From positions 620,001 to 684,000 of the forward strand of contig NZ_AUXV01000056.1 of the NCBI RefSeq assembly GCF_001625575.1: DNA of 64,000 bases. Direction: 5' to 3'. This document shows positions 1 through 9,122 of this stretch, piece by piece. The notes below the pieces were generated by a model. The model did not search any database and was not told the DNA's origin. It saw nothing but the letters and a program-made list of their open reading frames with translations. A program made the position numbers and the translations under genes. Position 1 is the first letter of the stretch. Every line of letters begins with the position of its first letter. Source of the stretch: Pseudoalteromonas luteoviolacea S2607. Its GTDB lineage: Bacteria > Pseudomonadota > Gammaproteobacteria > Enterobacterales > Alteromonadaceae.

Positions 1-115
1 AAGGCACACCGATAAAGTCAGCCAACGTTTCCAAAGCCAATGCTGCATTCGCAGGTAACAAAGCTAACAGCGCGCACGTGTGCGCTGCCCACTCAACACC
101 TTTTCCGATTTTCAT
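1..115 (-). CDS. Rrf2-family transcriptional regulator, N-terminal fragment
   Basis: Only the first 38 codons lie in the window; the gene runs off the left edge. The visible start, MKIGKGVEWAAHTCALLALL followed by a stretch rich in Ala and Leu and then LADFIGVP, matches the first helix and the start of the winged helix-turn-helix of Rrf2-family (COG1959) regulators. The ATG at 115 is preceded by a good AGAGG ribosome-binding site. Rrf2 proteins are cytoplasmic dimeric repressors, often sensing redox state, nitric oxide or Fe-S clusters through Cys residues in the C-terminal part, which cannot be seen here. Two identical palindromes just upstream (133-202) suggest autoregulation. The effector is unknown. 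Confidence 0.75.
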   Translation of the reverse strand, partial: MKIGKGVEWAAHTCALLALLPANAALALETLADFIGVP

Positions 116-132
116 AAGATAAAGCCTCTTAA

Positions 133-202
133 ATTACGGACAAAATATATCTGTAATAAAAATCACCGTCAACAATTATTACGGATATTTTTTATCTGTA
201 AT
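133..202. promoter_or_regulatory. Two tandem 25-bp palindromes, likely Rrf2 operators
   Basis: Positions 133-157 and 178-202 each read ATTACGGA-N9-TCTGTAAT. The 8-base arms are identical in the two copies, while the 9-base centres differ. The copies are 45 bp apart start to start. They lie 18 bp upstream of the Rrf2-type start codon, the usual place for autoregulatory operators of this family, and also upstream of the plus-strand membrane-protein gene at 379. Identity of arms with divergence of centres argues for protein binding. Which gene or genes are controlled is inferred. Confidence 0.65.
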
Positions 203-378
203 TAAATGGGGCCATTTTCGTTTGCCGATGTTGTTTCTGACACTTAGCCAATTAGTCAGAAAAATCAAATAACTCTCCCCTGCGTGGGATAAATGAGTAC
301 TGACTTAACTCCACAAAAGCAATAAAATAGTAGTCAGAACAGAGATTTTTAAAGAATTGATGCAAAAGGAAAAGAGTA

Positions 379-1053
379 ATGGAGTTAAAGAAAACTGCAC
401 TGAGGGCGTCTGTAGGTTTTTTATTGTTCAGCGCATTGTTCGCAATGTATGTCGTTTTGGTAGGTCAATTTGGCCAGTTTGAAATTAACGTGTTGCTAAG
501 CACATTATCAATTTCAATCGCCAGTATGTGTGCTATGGCCTGCGCCGCATATATCGAAAAAACAACCTCTAAGACAATTGGCTCTCTGGGTATGGGTCTG
601 TCAGCATTCAGCCTAATATTGATGCTGTTATTAATATGGGACCTACTCAATCATGACTCCTACTGGCTACTGAGCTGGTCATCATTCGTTGTCGCGTTTG
701 CGATAGCCCATGCTTTATTGTTAAATTTACCCCCATTATCGACAAACCACATGTGGTTGCGCTTGCTTGCTAACGGATCAATAGCCTTACTTGCCGCATT
801 GGTCGTCTTTCTTATTTGGCAGCATGATGTTGCAAGCGATGCCTACTTTAGGGTAATGGTGGTTGATGGAATTGCAATAGCCCTGGTGACGTTACTCATT
901 CCAATATTTTCAAAATTAGACCATAAAACAAACACCGAGACGCAAAAAACCTTTGATGTCGCACAAAGCATTCATCTAACGCATCTAAAAGATGATATTT
1001 ATATAGACGAGGATGGCGCCCAATATAAGCTACAACGTCTAAAAACTAATTGA
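379..1053 (+). CDS. Hypothetical multi-pass membrane protein
   Basis: A 224-residue protein with about six hydrophobic segments in its first 180 residues (near 10-30, 36-57, 67-88, 97-116, 128-148 and 160-178) and a hydrophilic C-terminal tail of about 45 residues that is probably cytoplasmic. The ATG is preceded by an A/G-rich stretch (AAAAGGAAAAGAG) that can serve as ribosome-binding site. I do not recognise a family. The tail contains a short acidic stretch (DDIYIDEDGAQYKL). It is divergent from the Rrf2 fragment and shares the operator-bearing intergenic region with it, so it may belong to that regulon; this is inference. Confidence 0.6.
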   Translation: MELKKTALRASVGFLLFSALFAMYVVLVGQFGQFEINVLLSTLSISIASMCAMACAAYIEKTTSKTIGSLGMGLSAFSLILMLLLIWDLLNHDSYWLLSWSSFVVAFAIAHALLLNLPPLSTNHMWLRLLANGSIALLAALVVFLIWQHDVASDAYFRVMVVDGIAIALVTLLIPIFSKLDHKTNTETQKTFDVAQSIHLTHLKDDIYIDEDGAQYKLQRLKTN

Positions 1054-1061
1054 TGCTGCAA

Positions 1062-1091
1062 TCAAAATAAGCCGAGCGGCCATATGGCCGC
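1062..1091 (-). terminator. Terminator candidate for ydiJ
   Basis: A perfect 16-bp palindrome, GCGGCCATATGGCCGC, spans 1076-1091 between two convergent genes. Read on the minus strand it is followed by a T-rich stretch (TTATTTTG), so it best fits as a terminator for the minus-strand gene. It may also act on plus-strand readthrough. Confidence 0.5.
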
Positions 1092-1105
1092 CTACCTAAT
1101 ACTGA

Positions 1106-4100
1106 CTATAAATGCGAGGCCAGATATTCAACGGGATGTTTAGGTTTAACCCCCTCAAAGCGCTTTACTTGGCTTCGGCAAGAAAAGCCTGTAGCGATAA
1201 TGGCCTGTGATTGAACATGTTTTTCCCATGACATTTCATACAATTGCCGAGAAGCAGATTGATTTTTCGATTCATGGCCAAATGTACCCGCCATTCCGCA
1301 GCACCCCACACTCGGCGCTGTGAGCTCAACACCTAATTGCCTAAAAATAGACTGCCAAATCGCAGTAGACGATCTTGGGTTGGTCTCTTCGGTGCAATGA
1401 GAAAGCAGTGTTAATGCTTTAGAGCTGCCTTTTAGCTCGAGATTTGATAAGTCTTGTTCCTGTAGCCACTCATGGATGGTTAATACTTCGAAGGTTCCGC
1501 GCTGTGTGTCAGATAGTACCTTGCGATATTCATCTTCATAAACAAACACAAGTGCCGAATCAAGCCCGACCATTGGAATATTAAGTGTTGATACTTGCTG
1601 TAGAAAAGTACTATTTTTCGAGGCGGTCGCCTTAAACTGTTTCAAGAACCCTTTAACATGCTGTGTCTTGCCATTTGGGTGGTACGGCAACACTACTGCT
1701 TGTTTACCTAACTTATTAATCAATTTGATCGCTGACTCAAGCAACTCGACTTCATAAAAACGGGTAAATGGGTCTGGCACTATCAATACAAACTCTTTTT
1801 TTTGTTGCTGGCTGAGATTGCTCAGTGAAGCAAAATCAAATTTGAGTGCATTTGGTTTATGCTTACTCAATAGCGGTAAGTCTTGATAGCCGACGATACC
1901 CTTGAAGAGTGAATTCGTAAATTTTGCACCGATTATTGGATTCAATAGAGATGCAAAATTGGACATGACCGGCAGCAAGTGCTCAATATTAGCAACCAAA
2001 TAATCTTTCATTGGTCGCCCATATTTTTGATAATACAAATCGAGAAAGTAAGCCCTCGCATTAGGAATATCGACTTTAACCGGGCACGCACTGGCGCAAG
2101 CTTTACATGCTAGGCAAGAATCCATAGCCGCTTTTACTTCGTGGTTGAGTGTTTTTAATGCACCGGCTTCTGAAATCTCCGCCTTGGGCAGTTCTGAATT
2201 TAGCTCATCGTAGCCCGAGCTTAGTTCTGGCAACTCAATCCCTTTCAGCCCTTGTAGTCGAGCCCACTCCTTGAATAAGGTTGCTCTTCCCTTGGGAGAT
2301 TCCCTTCTGTCTTTGGTAACTTTATATGAAGGGCACATTTGAGTCGTTTCAGAGTAATTAAAGCAAAGTCCATTCCCATTACAATTTAAAGTATCTTGGA
2401 AGCTTGTTTTAATATTAATGGGGACTAACGTATCAAAGCGAGCTCTCAACGGACCATTAACCTTGGCAAGTTCAGTATTATTATTCAGTGGTGTACATAT
2501 TTTTCCTGGATTTAATTTGTTGCGTTTATCAAATATTGTTTTTATTTTTTGTAACTCTAAAAATAACTCTGCACCAAAAAATTCAGGTCCGTACTCACTG
2601 CGATACCCTTTACCATGCTCACCCCAAAATAACCCTCCGTACTTTTTGGTCAACTGTGCGACTTTATCCGAAATCGGCTTTAGCAAAGCTTGTTGAGCGT
2701 CATCACATAAGTCCAGTGCGGGGCGGACATGCAACACCCCCGCATCTACATGACCAAACATGCCATATGACAATTTATGAGCGTCCAATAGAGCTCGAAA
2801 TTCAGTTATGAAATCCGCTAGATTCTCGGGCGGAACAGCGGTATCTTCTACAAATGCGATGGGCTTTCGGGTGCCCTTGCTATTACCCAATAAGCCCACA
2901 GCCTTTTTACGCATCGCATATATTTTAAGAATGTCAGCCTTATTTGTGGTGATCGAGTAAGATAAAACGCCAGATTGCTTGTTTGCGATAAGCGAGTCTA
3001 GTTGGGTAGTTAAAGCCTCGACTTTCTGTTCGATGCCTTGTTTTTCCGAGCCATTAAACTCCACCATATTCAAACCATTGGATGTAATATGCGCGGGAGT
3101 TTCTAAAAAGTCCGATACGCTACGCCAAACCATATCTTCTCTCGCCAGATTCAGGACTTTACTATCAACAGTTTCTACTGACGTTGAATTGGCGCGAACT
3201 AAAAATGGTGAATGTCTGAGCGCTGAATCAAAATTGTCGTAGTTAATATTTACCAACGTTTTGAATGGCTCAATCGGTAAAATATTGAGTTTCGCTTCTG
3301 CTACAATGGCCAATGACCCCTCACTGCCAGCAATAATACGCGAGAGGTCAAACGCCTTTAGATCATCACTAAATACATTTTTAAGGTCATACCCAGTCAA
3401 AAATCTATTTAGATTGGGAAAAACAGACAGGATTTTTTCTCTGTTTTTTTCACAGCTAGTGAGGACAGTATTTAATATTTCCCCTGCTCTGTCGTTTTTT
3501 TTGGCCTTTTCCTTTGCCAGTTTCGTTGTAGTTTGTTGCGTATTTAGTTCAAAGCCATCAGATAAAAAACACTTCAACCCTAACAAGTGGTCACTGGTTT
3601 TTCCGTAAACTAACGAGCCTTGCCCAGAGGCATCAGTGTTGATCATGCCACCAACCGTTGCACGATTACTAGTTGATAGATCAGGCGCGAAGAAAAATCC
3701 GTACGGCCTTAAAAAATCATTTAGCTGATCTTTAATCACACCAGCTTGCACTCTCACCCACCTTTGCTCAGTGTTAATCTCCAAAATGCCCCGCATATGG
3801 CGAGATAAATCGATGATAATACCATTTGTCAGTGATTGGCCATTGGTGCCTGTGCCTCCTCCACGCGGGCCAAAATACAGCTCGCTAAATTCAGCACGCT
3901 CAGAAAGGGAAAGTGCCATTTGAATATCTGAATTCGATTTAGGAAAAAGCACAGCTTGAGGTATTTCTTGATAAATACTGTTGTCTGTTGAGTGCACTAC
4001 TTGAGTTGAGTAACTGGTATCAATTTCGCCCTCAAACCCCTGCTCGACCAGTACCTCGGTATATACTTTAACTGTATTCTCAGTAATGACACTTGCTACA

Positions 4101-4114
4101 TTTTCTTGACCCAT
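1106..4114 (-). CDS. ydiJ: YdiJ-type FAD/Fe-S D-2-hydroxyglutarate dehydrogenase
   Basis: This two-part flavoprotein of about 1002 residues resembles E. coli YdiJ end to end. The N-terminal half is an FAD-linked oxidase domain with the FAD phosphate loop PRGGGTGTNG near residues 83-92. The C-terminal half carries Cys-rich Fe-S motifs: CNGNGLC near 575, CLACKACASACP near 660 and a CCG-type motif (GCCGMAGTFGH) near 935. The family oxidises D-2-hydroxyglutarate and related D-2-hydroxyacids and passes electrons to the respiratory chain. I chose the ATG at 4114, because the STDNSIYQ motif then falls at the same distance from the start as in YdiJ; a longer reading from TTG at 4156 is possible. The gene stands alone, convergent with the gene at 379-1053. 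Confidence 0.88.
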   Translation of the reverse strand: MGQENVASVITENTVKVYTEVLVEQGFEGEIDTSYSTQVVHSTDNSIYQEIPQAVLFPKSNSDIQMALSLSERAEFSELYFGPRGGGTGTNGQSLTNGIIIDLSRHMRGILEINTEQRWVRVQAGVIKDQLNDFLRPYGFFFAPDLSTSNRATVGGMINTDASGQGSLVYGKTSDHLLGLKCFLSDGFELNTQQTTTKLAKEKAKKNDRAGEILNTVLTSCEKNREKILSVFPNLNRFLTGYDLKNVFSDDLKAFDLSRIIAGSEGSLAIVAEAKLNILPIEPFKTLVNINYDNFDSALRHSPFLVRANSTSVETVDSKVLNLAREDMVWRSVSDFLETPAHITSNGLNMVEFNGSEKQGIEQKVEALTTQLDSLIANKQSGVLSYSITTNKADILKIYAMRKKAVGLLGNSKGTRKPIAFVEDTAVPPENLADFITEFRALLDAHKLSYGMFGHVDAGVLHVRPALDLCDDAQQALLKPISDKVAQLTKKYGGLFWGEHGKGYRSEYGPEFFGAELFLELQKIKTIFDKRNKLNPGKICTPLNNNTELAKVNGPLRARFDTLVPINIKTSFQDTLNCNGNGLCFNYSETTQMCPSYKVTKDRRESPKGRATLFKEWARLQGLKGIELPELSSGYDELNSELPKAEISEAGALKTLNHEVKAAMDSCLACKACASACPVKVDIPNARAYFLDLYYQKYGRPMKDYLVANIEHLLPVMSNFASLLNPIIGAKFTNSLFKGIVGYQDLPLLSKHKPNALKFDFASLSNLSQQQKKEFVLIVPDPFTRFYEVELLESAIKLINKLGKQAVVLPYHPNGKTQHVKGFLKQFKATASKNSTFLQQVSTLNIPMVGLDSALVFVYEDEYRKVLSDTQRGTFEVLTIHEWLQEQDLSNLELKGSSKALTLLSHCTEETNPRSSTAIWQSIFRQLGVELTAPSVGCCGMAGTFGHESKNQSASRQLYEMSWEKHVQSQAIIATGFSCRSQVKRFEGVKPKHPVEYLASHL

Positions 4115-4296
4115 GCTTTTTTGCGCCCCACAAAATGATACAATATAACATATCAATAAATATATGGTAGCTTGTCCTGAGTTTCACATCGCTCTGTTAA
4201 GTTTCAAATGTGGGCGGCTGAGTCTCTTATTACCGCCCTAGATTGCGTGTGAACTTAAAATTTATGTATATCAAGGTTCTAGACTTAAATAAGGCT

Positions 4297-5520
4297 TTAC
4301 CATTGACTATACCCCTCAATGTTTTTCGCAAGCAGCTCAAAACAAAGATTGTCTCTGGCAATACATAGACGATGCTCGCCCTCGGTCGCCGACAATGCTA
4401 ACCACTCCCTTTGTGCCAAAGCGCTCGCATTCACGCCATTAAAACTAAGTATTTCATCACCCACCTGAATGCCAGAGCCAAACGCAGCCATATCAGGCAT
4501 GACATAACGCACGACAAATGCACCGTTTGTCAGCTTTCTAAGTTCCATCCCCAATAAATTGTACTTTGCCTTAAAATTCGCTTGTTCGTATGGGTTTAAA
4601 TGTAACTGCAAATTATGGTAATCAATCACATAACTAAAGTGGTTTAAAATAGAGCTTCCAATTACAGACTTGCCATCATCACCGCCTTCAATAAAGTTTG
4701 TTTTGACATTTTTTAAGGTTAAGTCTGAAATTTGTAATTTAGGAATAGTGCCGCGCTGATGGATTGTTTGGCCACTCAGACCAAAATCTGAACCAGTAAC
4801 CGTTTTGCCCTTATACGCATGCCCCGCATCACGGACAAAGTAGTTATTTAGCTTAAAGTAGTGTCGGCTCCCGGTATCTAAAACGACCTCTTGCTCCATA
4901 GTTTGGTTATCTCCTAAATCAATTTTGCTATCAAGGTACAGTTTGCTCAGAAAGACTCGCATTGGTATGGATACACCCGCATACTCGGCATTGTGCGTAT
5001 TACTAGAAATCTCAATCGTGCCTGCTCTGGGGTCAATATGCCATGCAAAGTGTTTTAATATGTCGTGTCCAAGAATACCGTCGTACACAGCCTCATCGGG
5101 CCTCAAAAAGTACTCGCTTTTGGTGACTGGCATAAACGCAAAGCTAACATCATTGAAGCGAACATCTCCTAGTTTGATGCTCTTTACATCAGTTTGAAAG
5201 CCATAAGAGTTTTCGCCATCACCCCAGCCTCCTAGTTCTAATGAATAGCCTTCTTTTAACCCCAATTTTTTAACTTTTTCTGAGTCCTTTAAAATCGATA
5301 CTGACGCACCAGTATCTAACATCATTTTAAATCCCGGAATTCCATTGATTGACATGAACACATAGGGCTTAACCCCTGTATCTGCTTGCAACTGAGTTTT
5401 GTTTTTTTGAGTTTGCCATTGTGGTCTGATGTCATCATTTTCATACTTGAGCCTAACGTAGTTTGCGACACTGCATCCACTTAAAGTCATGGTACACAGT
5501 AAAGTGAAGAGTAACTTCAT
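4297..5520 (-). CDS. Lipoprotein with retropepsin-like aspartyl protease and PDZ domains
   Basis: A 407-residue protein with a lipoprotein signal peptide (lipobox LSGC, Cys16, followed by Ser, which favours the outer membrane). Two aspartyl-protease-type motifs are visible: DTGAS near residue 70 and DTGSR near residue 215. Each is followed by hydrophobic beta-strand sequence, as in a duplicated retropepsin-like fold. The last 85 residues form a PDZ-like domain (VMPDMAAFGSGIQVGDEILS). With both Asp-Thr-Gly loops in one chain it could act as a monomeric protease, as in eukaryotic pepsins, but the substrate is unknown. It is monocistronic and divergent from the pirin gene. The domain calls rest on motifs; protease activity is inferred. 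Confidence 0.75.
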   Translation of the reverse strand: MKLLFTLLCTMTLSGCSVANYVRLKYENDDIRPQWQTQKNKTQLQADTGVKPYVFMSINGIPGFKMMLDTGASVSILKDSEKVKKLGLKEGYSLELGGWGDGENSYGFQTDVKSIKLGDVRFNDVSFAFMPVTKSEYFLRPDEAVYDGILGHDILKHFAWHIDPRAGTIEISSNTHNAEYAGVSIPMRVFLSKLYLDSKIDLGDNQTMEQEVVLDTGSRHYFKLNNYFVRDAGHAYKGKTVTGSDFGLSGQTIHQRGTIPKLQISDLTLKNVKTNFIEGGDDGKSVIGSSILNHFSYVIDYHNLQLHLNPYEQANFKAKYNLLGMELRKLTNGAFVVRYVMPDMAAFGSGIQVGDEILSFNGVNASALAQREWLALSATEGEHRLCIARDNLCFELLAKNIEGYSQW

Positions 5521-5733
5521 AACACCTATCCTTTTAACTATTGTGTGCCATCACGTTACTAGGTTATGTGTGAAGAAAACGTCAAATCGTCTGGTCCTTA
5601 TTTTTTAGTTTCAAAGTAATTCTCAAAAATAGAACGAAGTATTCAATTTTTACACTTTTGCGCTCAAAAAAACTGATACTAAAATAAACACATAATCATC
5701 GAAGTGTGTCGATTTCATAAGGGGAGAAAATCA

Positions 5734-6597
5734 GTGGCGCAGTTACTGGCAGCAACGCAATATGATATTGGCGGCATTGAGGTTAATCGACTCTTGCCTC
5801 ACATGAAAAAGCGGATGGTGGGGCCGTTTATCTTTTTTGATCACATGGGTCCTAGCCACTTTTCTCAAGGCCGTGGTGTTGAAGTGCAACCTCACCCACA
5901 TATCGGGCTATCTACCTTAACTTACCTTATCGAAGGCAACCTAGTGCATCGAGATTCTTTGGGCAACCACCTTGAAATAGCCCCTGGTGACGTAAACTGG
6001 ATGACTGCGGGCAAGGGTATTGTCCACTCAGAACGAGAAAGCTTTGAAACACGAGGAAAGCCCCATACCATAAATGGCCTACAATCGTGGGTTGCCTTAC
6101 CTGAACAGTATGCAGACATTGCGCCGAGCTTTGAACATGTTGACAGGCATGCTTTGCCGCAGATGGTCACAGGTGGTGTTATGAAACGCGTGATTGCTGG
6201 GCAAGCATATGGCATGACATCGCCAATCAAAACATACTCCCCAATGTTTTACGTGGATCTGATAGCAACTAAACATAACACTCTCGAATTACCCAGTAAC
6301 ACTCAGGAAACCGCGATATACCTTATTTTTGGAACAATAAGTATTGAGGGGAGCACTTACAAAGCGGGAGACTTGATTTTATTAGATGACCTAAATAGTG
6401 AAGTAAAAACTCTGGAAGATTCAAGGGTAATTTTGCTTGGTGGTGACAAATGGGATGTCGCTCCTTATATCCACTGGAACTTTGTGTCTTTCAGCAAAGA
6501 GCGCATAGATCAGGCAAAATTAGATTGGCAAAGTGGTCGCTTTCCAGGGATCCCTGATGACAACTTAGAGTCTGTCCCGCTGCCCACGAGGAAATAA
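5734..6597 (+). CDS. Pirin family protein (bicupin)
   Basis: A 287-residue cupin-superfamily protein. The N-terminal cupin has the pirin metal-site signature: HPHIGLSTLTYL with His54 and His56, then HRDSLG and PGDVNWMTAGKGIVHSE with a further His and Glu. The C-terminal cupin is degenerate, as usual in the family. Some pirins have quercetin 2,3-dioxygenase activity and others act as redox-responsive cofactors, so the function here cannot be fixed. The start chosen is GTG at 5734, because AAGGGGAG at 5719-5726 is a strong ribosome-binding site; an upstream GTG at 5704 would add ten residues and lacks a site. The gene is divergent from the aspartyl-protease lipoprotein. Confidence 0.85.
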   Translation: MAQLLAATQYDIGGIEVNRLLPHMKKRMVGPFIFFDHMGPSHFSQGRGVEVQPHPHIGLSTLTYLIEGNLVHRDSLGNHLEIAPGDVNWMTAGKGIVHSERESFETRGKPHTINGLQSWVALPEQYADIAPSFEHVDRHALPQMVTGGVMKRVIAGQAYGMTSPIKTYSPMFYVDLIATKHNTLELPSNTQETAIYLIFGTISIEGSTYKAGDLILLDDLNSEVKTLEDSRVILLGGDKWDVAPYIHWNFVSFSKERIDQAKLDWQSGRFPGIPDDNLESVPLPTRK

Positions 6598-6654
6598 CAA
6601 GACTGATTAACGAACAGCAAAACCAAAGCCACTGATTACACAGTGACGTTGCCT

Positions 6655-7194
6655 TTATTTAAGTGGGGCTAAATTGAGCTGAGACTCCTTCAGATCAAGT
6701 GGGTATATTTTAGAGATTTTATCTTCTTTCGTGCACATCATAACAACTTTCATAGAGGTACCCGTTTGCGCTCTCCTACAAGACACAAATTGTGCCTTCA
6801 TGCCAAATTTTTGCTTGTAATCAGCAACAACGATATCAATCTTCGCTTTCATTTGCGGTGTCGCTTTGGTATACAACGCGTCGTAAAAGTCTACCCACTC
6901 GGTAATACCCGACTCAGCAGCAACGCCTAACCAACCCATGCCAATCAAAGTAGACTGTTCAACATGTTGGCCTTTTAAAAACATAAAAGCCAAATAATAC
7001 TGCGCATCTTTGTAACCCCAAGTAGCGAGCTCCCCTAGCTCTTCAAACGCGTCCGCATACCGACCTTGTTGGTAGAGCTTAATCCCATTACGCTCTTGCT
7101 TGTGAATCGCATCAATGTCTTTGATGATGGCTCTATTCGACTTACAGGCAGGTAATACCATGGCGAATATGATGATGAAGAGTATTTTATGCAT
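6655..7194 (-). CDS. Sel1-like small lipoprotein
   Basis: A 179-residue protein beginning MHKILFIIIFAMVLPAC, a lipoprotein signal peptide with lipobox LPAC. A helical section follows with a Sel1/TPR-like pattern (GRYADAFEELGELATWGYKD, then AQYYLAFMFLKG, then GWLGVAAESG), typical of alpha-solenoid repeats that mediate protein contacts. The C-terminal half has no recognisable domain and holds two Cys residues. The ATG at 7194 is preferred over a TTG at 7251, because only the former puts the signal peptide at the N-terminus; the ribosome-binding site is weak. No operon partner is evident and the function is unknown. Confidence 0.65.
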   Translation of the reverse strand: MHKILFIIIFAMVLPACKSNRAIIKDIDAIHKQERNGIKLYQQGRYADAFEELGELATWGYKDAQYYLAFMFLKGQHVEQSTLIGMGWLGVAAESGITEWVDFYDALYTKATPQMKAKIDIVVADYKQKFGMKAQFVSCRRAQTGTSMKVVMMCTKEDKISKIYPLDLKESQLNLAPLK

Positions 7195-7300
7195 AATAAC
7201 TAAGAAGGCGTGCTCAGCTTTTAATATAAAAGCAATGTTACACCAGTTCAAAAAAATTAAAACTTTTAATTATCTATAGTTAGTAACGGGCAATTGAAAT

Positions 7301-7335
7301 AAAAAAGCGGCGGGACACACCCCCACCGCTTTATT
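7301..7335 (-). terminator. Terminator of the valine-degradation arm
   Basis: AAAGCGG and CCGCTTT (inside 7304-7332) form a stem whose loop side is extended by G/C pairs. Read on the minus strand the hairpin is followed by TTTTTTATTT, a good intrinsic terminator about 100 bp after the stop codon of the SDR gene at 7436. Confidence 0.8.
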
Positions 7336-7435
7336 CTACACACTCTCTTCTTTCGAAGATAAAGGAACATAAGTATGCGAATACTTTGAATACTAACGAT
7401 ATTTTATTACAAAATAACGAAAGTATTAGATATTT

Positions 7436-8197
7436 TTAAAGTCTAATGCCACCGTCGATTTCTACAACACGACCAGTGAAGAACTCATTTTCAATGATAT
7501 ATTGAGCAGTATGCGCTATCTCTTGCGCTTCACCCAAGCGGCCCACAGGCTTCATCTTAACCAAACGCTCTTTTGCTTCAGGCTTCATTGCATCGGTCAT
7601 CTTAGTGCGAATAACGCCTGGCGCTATTGCACCAACTCGAATACCGTAACGACCCAGCTCTTTCGCCCACGTCGTGGTCATTGCCACCACACCAGCTTTC
7701 GCTGCTGAGTAATTAGTTTGGCCGATATTTCCTGCACGCGCCACACTGGACATGTTAATAATCACGCCACCTTGATCTGCCTCAATCATTTTTACAGCTG
7801 CCTCTCGGCCGCACAAGAATACGCCCGTTAGGTTAACGTCCATTAATGACTGAAATTGCTCAAGAGACATTTTATTTACGACTTCACCCTCTTTGACTTT
7901 TACAAATAAGCCATCACGTAGAATACCCGCGTTATTGATGAGCACTGAAAGAGAACCAAAATCATCAACGATCTTGTCGAAGACCTCTTCCACATTGCTC
8001 TCAATACTTACGTTTGCAACATACGTTTTAACGGTTACATCAAATTGGCTCAGCTCTTCTACTGCAGCTTGCAAGACTTCTTCTTGCATATCAACCAAAG
8101 CAAGGTTAGCGCCTAAGCTTGCCATCTTATGTGCCATAGCAAGACCTAAACCTTGCGCGCCCCCAGTAATAACAACCGTTTTATTTTCTACATTCAT
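7436..8197 (-). CDS. SDR-family oxidoreductase in valine-degradation operon
   Basis: A 253-residue classical short-chain dehydrogenase/reductase. It has the NAD(P)-binding motif TGGAQGLG near residues 11-18, NNAG near 88-91, the catalytic Ser in MSS near 149 and the YxxxK motif (YSAAK) near 163. An Asp (VDMQ) at the end of the second beta-strand suggests a preference for NAD(H). The substrate is probably a hydroxyacyl-CoA or related intermediate of branched-chain catabolism, inferred from its place as the last gene of the arm, 24 bp after mmsB. FabG-like or 3-hydroxyacyl-CoA dehydrogenase activity are both plausible. Confidence 0.85.
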   Translation of the reverse strand: MNVENKTVVITGGAQGLGLAMAHKMASLGANLALVDMQEEVLQAAVEELSQFDVTVKTYVANVSIESNVEEVFDKIVDDFGSLSVLINNAGILRDGLFVKVKEGEVVNKMSLEQFQSLMDVNLTGVFLCGREAAVKMIEADQGGVIINMSSVARAGNIGQTNYSAAKAGVVAMTTTWAKELGRYGIRVGAIAPGVIRTKMTDAMKPEAKERLVKMKPVGRLGEAQEIAHTAQYIIENEFFTGRVVEIDGGIRL

Positions 8198-8221
8198 AAT
8201 TAATTTTTAAACCTTTACGTT

Positions 8222-9112
8222 TTAAGACTTTTCAGAGAAAAGTTTAAATATCGCACTGAAATCTTCTGCCCCTTTGCCTTGGTTTTGCATCAGGTTGTAA
8301 AGATTTTTTGCAAGTGCGCCCATTGGGGTGGCTGAATTTGTCTGCTGAGCGGCCTGCATTGCAAGTCCTAAGTCTTTTGCCATCAAATCCACCATAAAGC
8401 CCGGCTTGTACTCATTTGAAGAAGGAACATTGTCCAGTACATTCGGGCATGGGTTATACACTTCAAGTGTCCAATTGCGCCCAGAGCTATTAAGCATTAT
8501 TTCACTCAATACTTTGGGGTCTAAGCCGTGATCTACACCCATTTGGAGTGCTTCGCTGGTCCCTGCCATTAAAATTGACAGCAGCATGTTATTACAAATT
8601 TTTGCGACTTGCCCGGCACCGATATCCCCAGCGTGATAGATATTTTTACCCATATCCTTCAACACTGTGTGCGCTTTGGCAAAATCTTCGTCGCGTCCAC
8701 CAACAATGAAAGTTAACGTCCCAGCAGCAGCTCCGGCCACACCCCCAGACACTGGAGCATCAACAAAAGATACACCCGCATTTGCTAGTTCTTTACCAAC
8801 AAATTGGGCTGACTCTGCGTCTATTGTTGAGCAGTCAATAACCAGTGCCGACTTACTAAGGTAGTTGATTAATCCATCTTCGCCAGTATAAATTGAGCGA
8901 ACATGTTTTCCGGCTGGTAGCATGCTAATCACAAAGTCTGCACCTGTACAGGTATCTGACACTTTCGATGCTGCACTCGCACCTTGTTCAACTAGTTGAT
9001 TTACAACTTCTTCATTTAGGTCAAATACCGTTACTTGATGGCCTGCTTTAACCAAATTAGCAGCCATTGGGCCACCCATATTGCCAAGGCCAATAAATCC
9101 TACATTTGCCAT
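8222..9112 (-). CDS. mmsB: 3-hydroxyisobutyrate dehydrogenase
   Basis: A 296-residue beta-hydroxyacid dehydrogenase. It has the N-terminal Rossmann motif GFIGLGNMGGPMAANL, the substrate-binding motif DAPVSGGVAGAAAGTL near residue 118 and the catalytic Lys in GAGQVAKICNN near 170. The enzyme oxidises 3-hydroxyisobutyrate to methylmalonate semialdehyde with NAD+, the valine-pathway step just before MmsA. It lies 10 bp downstream of the 3-hydroxyisobutyryl-CoA hydrolase gene, which makes its substrate, so gene order follows the pathway. Identification is firm from motifs and context. Confidence 0.93.
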   Translation of the reverse strand: MANVGFIGLGNMGGPMAANLVKAGHQVTVFDLNEEVVNQLVEQGASAASKVSDTCTGADFVISMLPAGKHVRSIYTGEDGLINYLSKSALVIDCSTIDAESAQFVGKELANAGVSFVDAPVSGGVAGAAAGTLTFIVGGRDEDFAKAHTVLKDMGKNIYHAGDIGAGQVAKICNNMLLSILMAGTSEALQMGVDHGLDPKVLSEIMLNSSGRNWTLEVYNPCPNVLDNVPSSNEYKPGFMVDLMAKDLGLAMQAAQQTNSATPMGALAKNLYNLMQNQGKGAEDFSAIFKLFSEKS

Positions 9113-9122
9113 TTTTATTTCC

